Positions 24,401-32,663 of a DNA stretch of 64,000 nucleotides are shown here, one piece after another. Source of the stretch: Streptomyces sp. 2114.4. Lineage in GTDB: Bacteria; Actinomycetota; Actinomycetes; Streptomycetales; Streptomycetaceae. The DNA lies in NCBI RefSeq assembly GCF_900187385.1, contig NZ_FYEY01000001.1:7626001-7690000 (forward strand), in the 5' to 3' direction. The position numbers and the translations under genes were made by a program. Under the pieces are notes generated by a model. The model was given only the letters and a program-made list of their open reading frames with translations, did not search any database and was not told where the DNA came from. Each line of letters begins with the position of its first letter. Position 1 is the first letter of the stretch.

Positions 24401-25312
24401 GTGACCACGTGGCCGGCCGTGGTGTTCGCCGTGCTCGCGGCGGCCAGCAATGCGCTGGCCACGGTCCTGCAGCGGCGCGCCGCCCGAACGGTCCCGCTGT
24501 CCAGCGGACTGCGCCTCGGCCTGCTCGTCGACCTGCTGCACCGTGCCGTCTGGCTCGGCGGGATGCTCGCGGTCGTCGCCGCGGCCTGCTTCCAGGCGCT
24601 GGCACTGTCGCAGGGCGCACTGTCGGTGGTGCAGCCCCTCTTCGTCCTCGAACTGCCCCTCGCGCTGCTCATCGGACGGGTCCTGCTGGGCGGACGGATC
24701 CCCCGCACCGGCTGGATCGGTGTGGGGCTGCTCGTCGTCGGGCTCGGATCCGCCCTCGCCGCCGCGGCGCCCACCCTCGGCACCACCCACGCCCCGTTCG
24801 ACCGCTGGGTGCCCGCCCTGGTGGTCTGCGCCGCGGTGATCGCCACGGCGGTCGGTGCCGCGCTCCGCCGCGGGGCGGGCGGCGTACGGGCCGCCTGCTT
24901 CGCCGGGGCGACAGCGGTCGGGTACGCCCTCACCGCGGCCATGCTGAAGGACGCCACCCACGCCTGGCAGACCGGCGGACCCGCCGCGTTCTTCACCACC
25001 TGGCAGACCTACGGCTTCGCCGCCACCGGCGTACTGGCCATCTTCCTCCTGGAGAACGCCATGCAGTCCGGCCCGCTGACCGCCTCGCAGCCGGTCCTCA
25101 CGCTCGGCGACGCGCTGGTGAGCCTGTCGCTGGGCGTCACCCTGTTCGACGAACGGGTACGGGCCGGCTGGTGGCTGCTGCCCGAGGCGCTGGGCGTGGG
25201 GCTGGTCCTGTGGGGCGCGGTGCTGCTCTCCCGCGTCGCCCTGGCCCAGGACCTGACAGGCGCCCACGAGGCGCCACCGGCCGCCGCCCGCGACGCCGGT
25301 ACGGCGAAGTAG
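24401..25312 (+). CDS. DMT-superfamily (EamA-like) transporter (303 aa)
   Basis: Nine or ten membrane helices. The N-terminal VFAVLAAASNALATVLQRRAAR and ALALSQGALSVVQPLFVLELPLALLIG segments match a streptomycete-rich subgroup of drug/metabolite transporters. The second half (ENAMQSGPLTASQPVLTLGDALVSLSLGVTLFDE) repeats the same topology. The GTG at 24401 is preceded by GAGGAGG. Direction and substrate of transport are unknown. Its 3' end overlaps the decayed aldehyde dehydrogenase fragment on the other strand by about 10 nt. Confidence 0.82.
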   Translation: MTTWPAVVFAVLAAASNALATVLQRRAARTVPLSSGLRLGLLVDLLHRAVWLGGMLAVVAAACFQALALSQGALSVVQPLFVLELPLALLIGRVLLGGRIPRTGWIGVGLLVVGLGSALAAAAPTLGTTHAPFDRWVPALVVCAAVIATAVGAALRRGAGGVRAACFAGATAVGYALTAAMLKDATHAWQTGGPAAFFTTWQTYGFAATGVLAIFLLENAMQSGPLTASQPVLTLGDALVSLSLGVTLFDERVRAGWWLLPEALGVGLVLWGAVLLSRVALAQDLTGAHEAPPAAARDAGTAK

Positions 25313-25455
25313 CGGAAGGTGTCGATGACCGCGGGCAGTTCCTCGGTCCGGAACCGCCCAGGCGGCTTGCCGGTGTCCGAGACCTCGGCGGCCACCAGGG
25401 CATCGGGCATGCTCCTCGACCGCCCCGGCGATCCGCAGCAGCGCCCGCCGCGGGA
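25303..25455 (-). pseudogene. Aldehyde dehydrogenase N-terminal fragment, frameshifted
   Basis: Leftward translation gives RRALLRIAGAVEEHA in one frame, then after a 1-nt shift DALVAAEVSDTGKPPGRF and RTEELPAVIDTFRYFA. This follows the order seen at the N-terminus of aminobutyraldehyde/betaine-aldehyde-type dehydrogenases (RR.ALLR.A..E, E..DTGKP, ...D..RYFA). Nothing of the catalytic core with Cys and Glu remains. It sits between the DMT permease and the 62-bp palindrome. Confidence 0.6.
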
Positions 25456-25499
25456 ACGCTCGGCGTGCCCGGCGCCTTCACCGAGATCTGACTCGTCTC

Positions 25500-25561
25500 G
25501 GGCCTGTCTTCAAAGTCCCGTCTGCCTTGCGGGCGAACGGCGGGACTTTGAAGACAGGCCC
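25500..25561. repeat. 62-bp element with 21-bp perfect inverted arms
   Basis: The left arm, 25500-25520, begins GGGCCTGTCTTC. The right arm, 25541-25561, is its exact reverse complement, ending GAAGACAGGCCC. A 20-nt loop separates them. It lies between convergent genes, so it can act as a terminator. A half copy exists at 22019-22051, which points to a dispersed MITE- or REP-like repeat. Confidence 0.85.
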
Positions 25562-25577
25562 TGGCGACCCGCCACGC

Positions 25578-26573
25578 TTACCCGTGGACGGGAAGGACCG
25601 TGAGCGCTTGCTGGCACCGGGCGACGGCGTCGCCGTGGCCGAACAGACCGGGCAGGCCGCCGGAGTGCAGCAGGACGGTGCGCCGCCCGGGTGCCACGCT
25701 TCCGTCCCGCACCGCCGCCCGCAGTCCGGCCAGCGCACGCCCGGTGTAGACGGGGTCGAGCGCGATGCCCTCCGTACGGCCCGCCAGCGTCAGGGCATCC
25801 ATTGACTCCTCGGTCAACGTGCCGTAACCGGAGCCGACTTGGTCCTGCCGCAGACGCAGGGTCTCCGGCGCGTGGACGGTGCCGGACAGCGCGCTGACCA
25901 GGCCGGTGACGGTGCCCGCAGGGTCGCGCACGGCGCCGCAGTCGACGCCCAGCACCTTGCCGGGGCCGAGGGTGTCCACCAGGCCGGCCATCGTGCCTCC
26001 GGAGCCCAGGGCGACGACGACGGTGTCCAGGTCGGGGGCCTGCCCGAGGAGTTCGCGCCCGCACTCGGCATAGCCGTACGCGCCCAGCGGGCTGGAACCG
26101 CCCAGCGGAATCAGCGCCGGGACGGCTCCCCGCTCCCGGAGCCGCGCCGCCACCTCCTCCGTCGCGGCCGCGAGCTGTGCGCCCCCTACTTCCCCGGCCC
26201 AGACGACGGTGGCCCCGAAGAGGCCGTCGAGGACCAGGTTCCCGGAGGCCGAGGAGCCGGCCGCACCGGCCAGCACCAGCACCACATCGAGCCCGAGCCG
26301 CGCGCCGGCGGCCGCGGTCAGCCGGGCGTGGTTGCTCTGGGCGGCGCCGGTCGTGACCAGGGTCGTGGCGCCCTCGGCGAGCGCCGCACCGCAGATCCAC
26401 TCCAGTTTGCGGACCTTGTTACCGCCGCCACCGAGCCCGGTGAGGTCGTCACGCTTGATCCAGAGGTCGTCCGCCCCGAGGCCGAGCGCGCGGGCCAGCC
26501 GCGGCGCCGGCTCCAGCGGGGTCGGCCAGGTCGCGAGCGTCGCCCGCCGCGGGGTGTCGCTGTCCGCACTCAT
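25578..26573 (-). CDS. PLP-dependent D-cysteine desulfhydrase / ACC deaminase family (331 aa)
   Basis: Fold-type II PLP enzyme. LWIKRDDLTGLGGGGNKVRKLEW carries the Schiff-base lysine in GGNK (Lys53), and TTGAAQSNHAR contains the Ser/Asn pair that binds substrate carboxylate. IPLGGSSPLGAYGYAE, VVVALGSGGTMAGL and LLHSGGLPGLFG (phosphate-binding and C-terminal motif) complete the family pattern. Members are D-cysteine desulfhydrases, ACC deaminases or L-cysteate lyase-like enzymes; the sequence alone does not decide. The start at 26573 has GGAAGGA upstream. Alone on this strand; the palindromic element lies just after the stop. Confidence 0.87.
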   Translation of the reverse strand: MSADSDTPRRATLATWPTPLEPAPRLARALGLGADDLWIKRDDLTGLGGGGNKVRKLEWICGAALAEGATTLVTTGAAQSNHARLTAAAGARLGLDVVLVLAGAAGSSASGNLVLDGLFGATVVWAGEVGGAQLAAATEEVAARLRERGAVPALIPLGGSSPLGAYGYAECGRELLGQAPDLDTVVVALGSGGTMAGLVDTLGPGKVLGVDCGAVRDPAGTVTGLVSALSGTVHAPETLRLRQDQVGSGYGTLTEESMDALTLAGRTEGIALDPVYTGRALAGLRAAVRDGSVAPGRRTVLLHSGGLPGLFGHGDAVARCQQALTVLPVHG

Positions 26574-26696
26574 CGTTAGTTCCTTCCGTCTGCCCTGCGG
26601 TGCCGGTCCGCCGGCCAGAGTGCCATGCCGTACCCGCCGTCGGCCCCGCTCAGCCGGCCGGAGTGCGGTCGCCGGATGCTGTGTGATCATCTCGGG

Positions 26697-27416
26697 ATGA
26701 GGACGAGTAGCGGGGCAGTGCTGCCCGGAGGCCGGACGGAAGCGGCCGGGAGGCCTGTTTTTGCGGGGGAGTTCGAGGTGCATCTCACCGTCCGGGACGA
26801 GGGGGACCATGAGGTGGCCGCACGCCTGGCCGCCTATGCGGCGGCGCATCGCATGAAGAGCGTCCACATCCTGCTGGACCACGGGGAGGTGCCGTCACAG
26901 CCGATGCTGACGCTGCGCGGGGCCGGGACGTATGAGGAGGTCAGGGCCGATGCCGCGGCGAAGGGGGACGGTCTGCGGGCCGCGGGGTTCGACGTGCTGC
27001 GGACGAAGATCGAGGCCACGCCGTGGAGCGCGGGCGTACCCGGCACCGACGAGGAGGCCGCGGCGCTCGGCCCCGGCTACTACTTCGAGCATCACCTCAA
27101 GCTGGTACTGGCCCGCTCCGCTCCCGTCGGCTCCCTGCTCGCCCTCGTCGTCGGGCACGGCGCGCACCTCTCGCGCAACGCACGGCGGGCGCGGCCCGAC
27201 GGCCGGGTGGAGCGGTTCGTGACACAGCGGTGCCGCGGGGTGGGCCGTGCGAACGCCGGGCAGCGCCTGGACGCGCTCTCGCGGCAGCTACGGGCCGGGG
27301 GCCATCACATCGCTGCCGTGGAGCGGGAGTTCGTGGTGCATGACGGGAATCTCGCGCTCGACGCGGGCTGGATGGACGAGGAGTGCGTGATGACGGGGGA
27401 GAGGGCGGCTCCATGA
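26697..27416 (+). CDS. Unknown protein coupled to an AbiEii-type nucleotidyltransferase (239 aa)
   Basis: Soluble protein beginning MRTSSGAVLPGG. The body starts with FEVHLTVRDEGDHEVAARLAAYAAAH, then GYYFEHHLKLVLA and VVGHGAHLSRNARR, and ends near HHIAAVEREFVVHD and LALDAGWMDEE. The His-rich segments FEVHLTV and FEHHLKL are conspicuous; an H-x-T motif recalls 2H phosphoesterases, but I cannot claim that family. Its stop codon overlaps the start of the next gene in ATGA, so the two are translated together. The start is uncertain because the ribosome site before 26697 is poor. Function unknown. Confidence 0.7.
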   Translation: MRTSSGAVLPGGRTEAAGRPVFAGEFEVHLTVRDEGDHEVAARLAAYAAAHRMKSVHILLDHGEVPSQPMLTLRGAGTYEEVRADAAAKGDGLRAAGFDVLRTKIEATPWSAGVPGTDEEAAALGPGYYFEHHLKLVLARSAPVGSLLALVVGHGAHLSRNARRARPDGRVERFVTQRCRGVGRANAGQRLDALSRQLRAGGHHIAAVEREFVVHDGNLALDAGWMDEECVMTGERAAP

Positions 27417-28789
27417 CGGGGACCGACGAGACGGGCGCGGCGGCGCACTGGCAGGCGTTCCGGTACGGACCGTGGGAGGACACGGCCGTCGTGCCCCGGA
27501 CCCGGCCCGACGAGGCGACGCAGGCGGATATGGACCTGCCGGCCACGCTGCTTCCCGTACCGGACGACGGTGTGGTGCAGCACCCGGTGTTCGACCCCGC
27601 CGCGACCCACCATGCCTTCGGGATGCGCCTGGGCGAGCCGAGCTTCACGGACGCGGTGGTCGGCGGGCGCTGGTACGAGGCACGGCGCCATGCGTTGCAC
27701 CACGTCCTGACCGCCCTCGCCGACTCTCCGTGGGCCGGTCATCTGGTCCTCCGCGGCAGCATGCTGCTCACGTCGTGGTTCGGGGACGCGGCGCGTGAGC
27801 CAGGGGATCTTGACTTCGTCGTGGTGCCGGAGACCTGGCAGCTCACGGACGATCGTACGGACCGGATGCTGGACGGCATCGCCGCCGCGGCCGAGGCACT
27901 GTCCCACCGCGGCGGTCCGGTACGCCTGCACGCGCACGCCGCGGTCGGCGACGAGATCTGGTCGTACGACCGGGTGCCGGGCCGGCGGCTCGTCATCCCG
28001 TGGACCGCCGAAGCCGACGGTGTGCCGTCGGGCAGCGTGCAGCTCGACTTCGTCTTCAACGAACGTCTGCCCGTTCCCCCGGAGCCCGCCGGGATCCGCG
28101 GACCGCAGGGCACGGCCCCGGTGGTGGTCGGTGCGGCGACCCAGGCGCTCTCCCTCGCCTGGAAGGTGCTCTGGCTGGTGAGCGACAGGCACCCCGAGGG
28201 CAAGGACCTCTACGACGCCGTTCTGCTCGCCGAGTGCACCGAGCTGCCGTTCGCCCTGCTCCGTGAGGTGTTCCGGGGAGTGGACGACGGCACCTACGAC
28301 TGCCATCCGGTGCTGCCGGAAACTCTTCACGGGATCGAAGCCGACTGGTTCGAGCTGCGCAAGGAGTACCCGGACCACGCCGCGTTCACGACCCCGCACC
28401 GGCGCGTCGAGTACGGGTACGCCTACCGCCTGGTGAAGGCTCTGGAGCCGACCTTCGCCATGGACGACGGCAGTGGCGAAACCGCCGCCTACCAGCAACG
28501 GGTCGCCTGGTTCGCCTCGCTCACCGCGGAATGCGCGGGTGTCCTCGCCGAGCGGGGCATGGACGCGGCGCAGAACCTGTTGCTGGAGCGGCACCTACCG
28601 TTCGAGAACACGGTCGTGATCACCCGGGAGCTGTCCGGCCGCGACACCTGTGCCCTGCGGGACGCGGCCGCGGTGGTGGCGGACTTCCGCAAGGACCATC
28701 CGGCCCTGGCCCGGCGGGCGTGGCTGCTCCAGGACCCCGACGAGGCGGTGCGGCTGCTGAGCCGAGGCGAGTTTGGGGCTTCGGACTGA
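27413..28789 (+). CDS. AbiEii/AbiGii-type nucleotidyltransferase domain protein (458 aa)
   Basis: The central motif HLVLRGSMLLTSWFGDAAREPGDLDFVV (about residues 110-137) matches the G-S...R...DLDF core of the AbiEii toxin/nucleotidyltransferase family (DNA polymerase beta-like fold), with the metal-binding acidic pair in GDLDF. LSLAWKVLWLVSDRHPEGKDLYDAVLLAE is the usual K...KDLYD segment. The protein is longer than typical AbiEii, with an N-terminal region (1-100) and a C-terminal helical extension. No AbiEi-type antitoxin with a winged helix precedes it; the 239-aa partner is different. It could be a defence or toxin-like module, or a metabolic nucleotidyltransferase. Confidence 0.75.
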   Translation: MTGTDETGAAAHWQAFRYGPWEDTAVVPRTRPDEATQADMDLPATLLPVPDDGVVQHPVFDPAATHHAFGMRLGEPSFTDAVVGGRWYEARRHALHHVLTALADSPWAGHLVLRGSMLLTSWFGDAAREPGDLDFVVVPETWQLTDDRTDRMLDGIAAAAEALSHRGGPVRLHAHAAVGDEIWSYDRVPGRRLVIPWTAEADGVPSGSVQLDFVFNERLPVPPEPAGIRGPQGTAPVVVGAATQALSLAWKVLWLVSDRHPEGKDLYDAVLLAECTELPFALLREVFRGVDDGTYDCHPVLPETLHGIEADWFELRKEYPDHAAFTTPHRRVEYGYAYRLVKALEPTFAMDDGSGETAAYQQRVAWFASLTAECAGVLAERGMDAAQNLLLERHLPFENTVVITRELSGRDTCALRDAAAVVADFRKDHPALARRAWLLQDPDEAVRLLSRGEFGASD

Positions 28790-28822
28790 GCGGAGGTGAG
28801 GCCGGCGCTTCGGACTGAGCGG
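28778..28822. repeat. 16-bp direct repeat spanning the stop codon
   Basis: GCTTCGGACTGAGCGG occurs at 28778-28793 and 28807-28822. The first copy contains the TGA of the nucleotidyltransferase gene. It looks like a short duplication. Confidence 0.8.
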
Positions 28823-28849
28823 GCTCCCCTCCCCGCCGGGACCGGTGGA

Positions 28850-28881
28850 GCCCGGAGCGCCGCTGCGGCGGTGCTCCGGGC
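28850..28881. terminator. Hairpin terminator between convergent units
   Basis: GCCCGGAGC (28850-28858) pairs with GCTCCGGGC (28873-28881), with further pairing GCCGC/GCGGC inside. It is placed after the nucleotidyltransferase gene and before the end of the PPOX remnant. Confidence 0.8.
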
Positions 28882-28896
28882 CGTGCCCGAAGGCGC

Positions 28897-29106
28897 TCAG
28901 CCCGTTCCGCTGATGCTCTCCGGCGCGATGACGAAGAGGACCCGCTCCTCGTCGCGGCCGCCGTACCAGGGGTAGGGCGCGTTGAGGTACTTCTGGGCGA
29001 GCTGTTCGATGTGCTCGACCGCGCCTTCGGTCGTGGTCTCGACGCCCCGGCCGCGCACCTGGAAGTAGCGCGCGGGGCCCGGTACCGGGTGGTGCGCGGC
29101 ACTCAC
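28897..29106 (-). pseudogene. C-terminal remnant of a PPOX/F420-type flavin oxidoreductase
   Basis: The 69-residue frame reads ARYFQVRGRGVETTTEGA, EHIEQLAQKYLNAPYPWYGG and EERVLFVIAPESISG. This is the C-terminal half of pyridoxamine-5'-phosphate-oxidase-like (PPOX class, F420- or FMN-binding) proteins, which normally run to about 130-150 aa. The N-terminal half that binds the cofactor is missing: upstream of 29106 is the MarR promoter region instead. An annotation pipeline may call a short CDS here, but it cannot be a full enzyme. Confidence 0.65.
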
Positions 29107-29118
29107 TTCCAGCCGCTA

Positions 29119-29137
29119 TGCTTGCTGGATACAAGCA
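29119..29137. promoter_or_regulatory. Inverted repeat upstream of the MarR gene (probable autoregulatory operator)
   Basis: TGCTTG (29119-29124) and CAAGCA (29132-29137) flank CTGGATA, 45 nt before the MarR start. Spacing and symmetry suit a MarR dimer. Confidence 0.5.
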
Positions 29138-29181
29138 ATGTATTCAGCGGATCGACCACTTCACCGCGAAGGATCACGACG

Positions 29182-29733
29182 ATGAGTAAGGGCACGGTCC
29201 ACGCCTGCGACCGGGCTGCTGTGCAGGTCACCGCCTCGTCGGGGCTGGACGAGGCGGCCGCCGGGCTGGGAACGGAGATCGTCCGCTTCTCGCGCCTGAT
29301 CGCCGCGTGGAAACAGCGCGCCAAGACCGACGGTGGCGCCGCCGACCGGGTGCTGCTGGCCAGGCTGGTGGTCGGCGGGGACCAGCGGGCGACCGATCTG
29401 GCCGCCGACGCGTTCCTCGATCTGTCGACCGTCAGCCGCCAGGTGCGCTCGCTGGTCGAGCGGGGACTGGTGACCCGTCGTCCCGACCCGGAGGACCGCC
29501 GAGGGTCCTTGCTGGCGGCGACCGACGCGGGGCGCGCGGCCTTCGCGCACTACCGCCGTCAGCGCGATGCCGAACTGGCCGCGCTGCTCGAACCGTGGCC
29601 GCCCGAGGACCGGGCCGACCTGATCCGGCTGCTGGGCCGTCTCAACGAAGACATGGCAGAACGACAACACACACGGCTGGGCCCCGGGGGAGACCAGGGC
29701 GGCGCCGTGGAGCAGGGAGACATACGTACATGA
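29182..29733 (+). CDS. MarR-family transcriptional regulator (183 aa)
   Basis: Winged-helix repressor. The DNA-binding part reads VLLARLVVGGDQRATDLAADAFLDLSTVSRQVRSLVERGLVTRRPDPEDRRGSLLAATDAG, including the DxRxxxLxxT-like wing of MarR proteins. Helices on both sides form the dimer domain. AAGGA lies upstream of the ATG at 29182. Its stop overlaps the start of the drug exporter gene (ATGA at 29730-29733), so the two are co-translated. The expected logic is repression of itself and the exporter until a ligand binds. Confidence 0.9.
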   Translation: MSKGTVHACDRAAVQVTASSGLDEAAAGLGTEIVRFSRLIAAWKQRAKTDGGAADRVLLARLVVGGDQRATDLAADAFLDLSTVSRQVRSLVERGLVTRRPDPEDRRGSLLAATDAGRAAFAHYRRQRDAELAALLEPWPPEDRADLIRLLGRLNEDMAERQHTRLGPGGDQGGAVEQGDIRT

Positions 29734-32357
29734 GCACAGCCACCTCCCCACCCGCCGCGGGAGCCGAGGCGATACCCGAACCCGGAATCCTGAGTCACCG
29801 TCAGATCCTCACCATCCTCAGCGGCCTGATGCTGGGGATGTTCCTGGCCGCGCTCGACCAGACCATCGTCAGCACCTCGATCCGGACCATCGCCGACGAT
29901 CTGCACGGCCTCAGCGAGCAGGCCTGGGCGACCACCGCCTACCTGATCACCTCGACGATCGCCACCCCGCTGTACGGCAAGCTGTCCGACCTGTACGGCC
30001 GCAAGCCGTACTACCTGGCCGCGATCAGCATCTTCGTCACGGGTTCGGTGCTGTGCACGTTCTCCAGCTCGATGACCGAACTCGCCGCCTTCCGGGCGGT
30101 GCAGGGCCTGGGCGCCGGCGGTCTGATGTCGCTGGCGCTGGCGATCATCGGTGACATCGTCCCGCCCCGCGAACGCGCCCGGTACCAGGGCTACATGCTG
30201 GGCACCTTCGCCACCTCCAGCGTGGCCGGCCCGCTGATCGGCGGGGCGCTCGCCGGACAGGACCAGCTGCTGGGCATCACCGGCTGGCGCTGGGTCTTCC
30301 TGGTCAACGTACCCATCGGCATCATCGCGCTGTTCGTGGTCGCGAAGGTGCTCAACATCCCGCACACCCGGCGCGATCACCGCATCGACTGGTGGGGAGC
30401 GCTCACCATCTCCGTCGGTGTCGTGCCGCTGCTGCTCGTCGCGGAGCAGGGCCGGGAGTGGGGCTGGGACTCGTCCCGGTCGCTCGCCTGTTACGCCATC
30501 GGGATCGTCGGCATCATCGCCTGGATCTTCGTCGAGCGCCGGATCGGCGATGACGCACTGATCCCGATGCGGCTGTTCCGCAACGGCACCTTCAGCAAGA
30601 CCAGTCTGCTGTCCGTGCTGATCGGTATGGGCATGTTCGGCGGCATGCTGATGATCCCGCAGTACCTCCAGATCGTGAAGGGCGCCAGCCCCACCAAGTC
30701 CGGTCTGGAAATGCTGCCGCTGATGGCGGGCATGTTCATCGCCTCCATCGCGTCGGGCCAGATCACCGCCAAGACCGGCCGCTACAAGATCTTCCCGATC
30801 ATCGGCACCGCGCTGATGATCGCGGCGATGCTGCTCTTCCACTTCCGGGTCCAGTGGGACACCCCGCTGTGGGAGACCATGGTCTACATGCTGGTCTTCG
30901 GCCTGGGCCTGGGCGGCTGTATGCAGACCCTGGTGCTGGCCGTGCAGAACGCGGTACCGCCGCGGGACATGGGCGTGGCGACCGCCTCGTCCACCTTCTT
31001 CCGGCAGATGGGCGCCACGGCAGGTACCGCGATCTTCCTGTCCGTGCTGTTCAGCACGGTCGGCGACAAGATCTCCTCGGCGTTCAAGGACGCCGCGTCC
31101 ACCGAGCGTTTCCAGGCCGCACTGCACGACCCCGCGGTACTGCGCGACCCGGCCAACAAGCCCGTGCTGGACATGCTCAAGCACCCGGGCAACGGCAACT
31201 CCTCGGGCGTGCTCAGCGATTCGTCGTTCATCCAGCACCTCGATCCGCGGCTGGCCGAGCCGTTCAAGCGCGGCTTCGCCGACTCGATGCACACCGTGTT
31301 CCTGATGGGCGCGATCGTCGTCGCCCTGGCCTTCGTGCTGATGTGGTTCATCAAGGAGATGCCGCTGCGGCAGATCTCCGGTCTGCAGGCACGTGCGCTG
31401 GCCGAGGCCGAGGCGGAGACCGCCAAGGGCGCGGGGGACGCCGTCGACGGTGCGGCGAACGGCGCCGAGGACGCGGCCGGCCACACCGGCGGTGCCGATC
31501 CGCAGGCGCCGGCCGATGCCCCGGCCGCCGACGCCGTACCGGTCCTCGCCGCGGCCCCCTCGGGCTCCGCGGACCGCGCAACCGGCGCGAGCGGCCCGGT
31601 GATCCGGGGAACCGTCCGGGACGGGGACGGCAGGCCGGTGGCGCAGGCCGCGGTCACCCTGATCAGCGTCGGCGGCCGCCAGCTCGGCCGGACGTCGACC
31701 GCGGCCGACGGCGGCTACGCCCTGCCCACGACGGGCGCCGGCACCTACGTACTGATCGGCTCCGCCGGGGCCCGCCGGCCGCAGGCCGTGACCGTGGTGG
31801 TGGGCGGCGAGCCCGTCTCGTTCGACCTGACCCTCAGCGGCGCGGCCGGTCTCTTTGGCGAGGTCCGCGAGGAGAAGGGCGACGAACCGGTGCCCGGCGC
31901 ACTCGTCGTGGCCACCGACGTACGCGGCGAGGTCGTGGCCTCGGGCGTGGCCGGCCAGGACGGCGGCTTCGCGTTCGGTGAGCTGACCCCGGGCAGCTAC
32001 ACCCTGGCCGTCAGCGCCGAGCAGCACCGCCCGTCCGCCCTCCAGGTGGAGGTCACCTCGGGCAACCGCAACTGGTACGAGGTGCGGCTGACGCTCGGCG
32101 CCCAGGTCCGTGGCACCGTCCGTACGGTGCGCGGCGGCCCGGTGGACGACGCCCGGGTGACCCTGCTGGACCCGGCGGGCAACGTGGTGGCCAGCGCCAC
32201 CAGCGGTCAGGACGGTGAGTACGTCTTCACCGACCTCGACAGCGGCGAGTACACCCTGATCGCCGCCGGCTATCCGCCGGTCGCCACCCCGCTGCACCTG
32301 GGGGCGGACGGGAACGGCGCGTTCGACATCGAGCTGAACCACGACCCGGCGAGCTGA
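29730..32357 (+). CDS. EmrB/QacA-type 14-helix MFS exporter fused to three transthyretin-like domains (875 aa)
   Basis: Residues 1-535 are a drug:H+ antiporter of the DHA2 class: LDQTIVSTSIRTIADDL in helix 1, LYGKLSDLYGRKP (motif A), RAVQGLGAGGLMSLALAI, and SVAGPLIGGAL. An Ala/Gly-rich linker (540-625) leads to three consecutive carboxypeptidase-regulatory-like (prealbumin-type) domains at about 626-705, 706-786 and 787-870. Each opens with V.G.V....G.PV..A.V and has a G.Y.....G.Y.L segment. With 14 helices the C-terminus should be cytoplasmic, an unusual place for these normally extracytoplasmic folds. It is translationally coupled to the MarR gene. Confidence 0.9.
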   Translation: MSTATSPPAAGAEAIPEPGILSHRQILTILSGLMLGMFLAALDQTIVSTSIRTIADDLHGLSEQAWATTAYLITSTIATPLYGKLSDLYGRKPYYLAAISIFVTGSVLCTFSSSMTELAAFRAVQGLGAGGLMSLALAIIGDIVPPRERARYQGYMLGTFATSSVAGPLIGGALAGQDQLLGITGWRWVFLVNVPIGIIALFVVAKVLNIPHTRRDHRIDWWGALTISVGVVPLLLVAEQGREWGWDSSRSLACYAIGIVGIIAWIFVERRIGDDALIPMRLFRNGTFSKTSLLSVLIGMGMFGGMLMIPQYLQIVKGASPTKSGLEMLPLMAGMFIASIASGQITAKTGRYKIFPIIGTALMIAAMLLFHFRVQWDTPLWETMVYMLVFGLGLGGCMQTLVLAVQNAVPPRDMGVATASSTFFRQMGATAGTAIFLSVLFSTVGDKISSAFKDAASTERFQAALHDPAVLRDPANKPVLDMLKHPGNGNSSGVLSDSSFIQHLDPRLAEPFKRGFADSMHTVFLMGAIVVALAFVLMWFIKEMPLRQISGLQARALAEAEAETAKGAGDAVDGAANGAEDAAGHTGGADPQAPADAPAADAVPVLAAAPSGSADRATGASGPVIRGTVRDGDGRPVAQAAVTLISVGGRQLGRTSTAADGGYALPTTGAGTYVLIGSAGARRPQAVTVVVGGEPVSFDLTLSGAAGLFGEVREEKGDEPVPGALVVATDVRGEVVASGVAGQDGGFAFGELTPGSYTLAVSAEQHRPSALQVEVTSGNRNWYEVRLTLGAQVRGTVRTVRGGPVDDARVTLLDPAGNVVASATSGQDGEYVFTDLDSGEYTLIAAGYPPVATPLHLGADGNGAFDIELNHDPAS

Positions 32358-32405
32358 CGGACGCCGGTAGAGACGGACGTGGGCAGAGACGGACGTCGGT
32401 AGGGA
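32358..32405. repeat. Three 16-bp tandem repeats after the exporter
   Basis: Imperfect units CGGACGCCGGTAGAGA, CGGACGTGGGCAGAGA and CGGACGTCGGTAGGGA follow one another from the base after the stop codon. Confidence 0.75.
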
Positions 32406-32545
32406 TGGCGTCGGTCGATGCGGGGAGTCGGCAAGGGTGAGGGGCCCGGTGCGGGGAGCGCCGGGTCCCTTGGCCGTGTTGGTGGACCGGCCCGGAGCGG
32501 CGGGGCGGTGCTCACCGGCCGCCGCGCCCCCTGCCGCTGCCCCGC

Positions 32546-32579
32546 GGCAGGGGCGCTCACCAGCGCGAGCGCCCCTGCC
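32546..32579 (+). terminator. 13-bp hairpin terminator
   Basis: GGCAGGGGCGCTC (32546-32558) pairs perfectly with GAGCGCCCCTGCC (32567-32579), followed by GGGTTTGG. It separates the exporter operon from the SDR gene. Confidence 0.82.
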
Positions 32580-32663
32580 GGGTTTGGCGCCGCGGCCCCC
32601 CGCTACGTAAAGTTCCGCCGAAGCGTGAATAGAACACACGATCCCAGGGAAGCGGCAGCGGCG

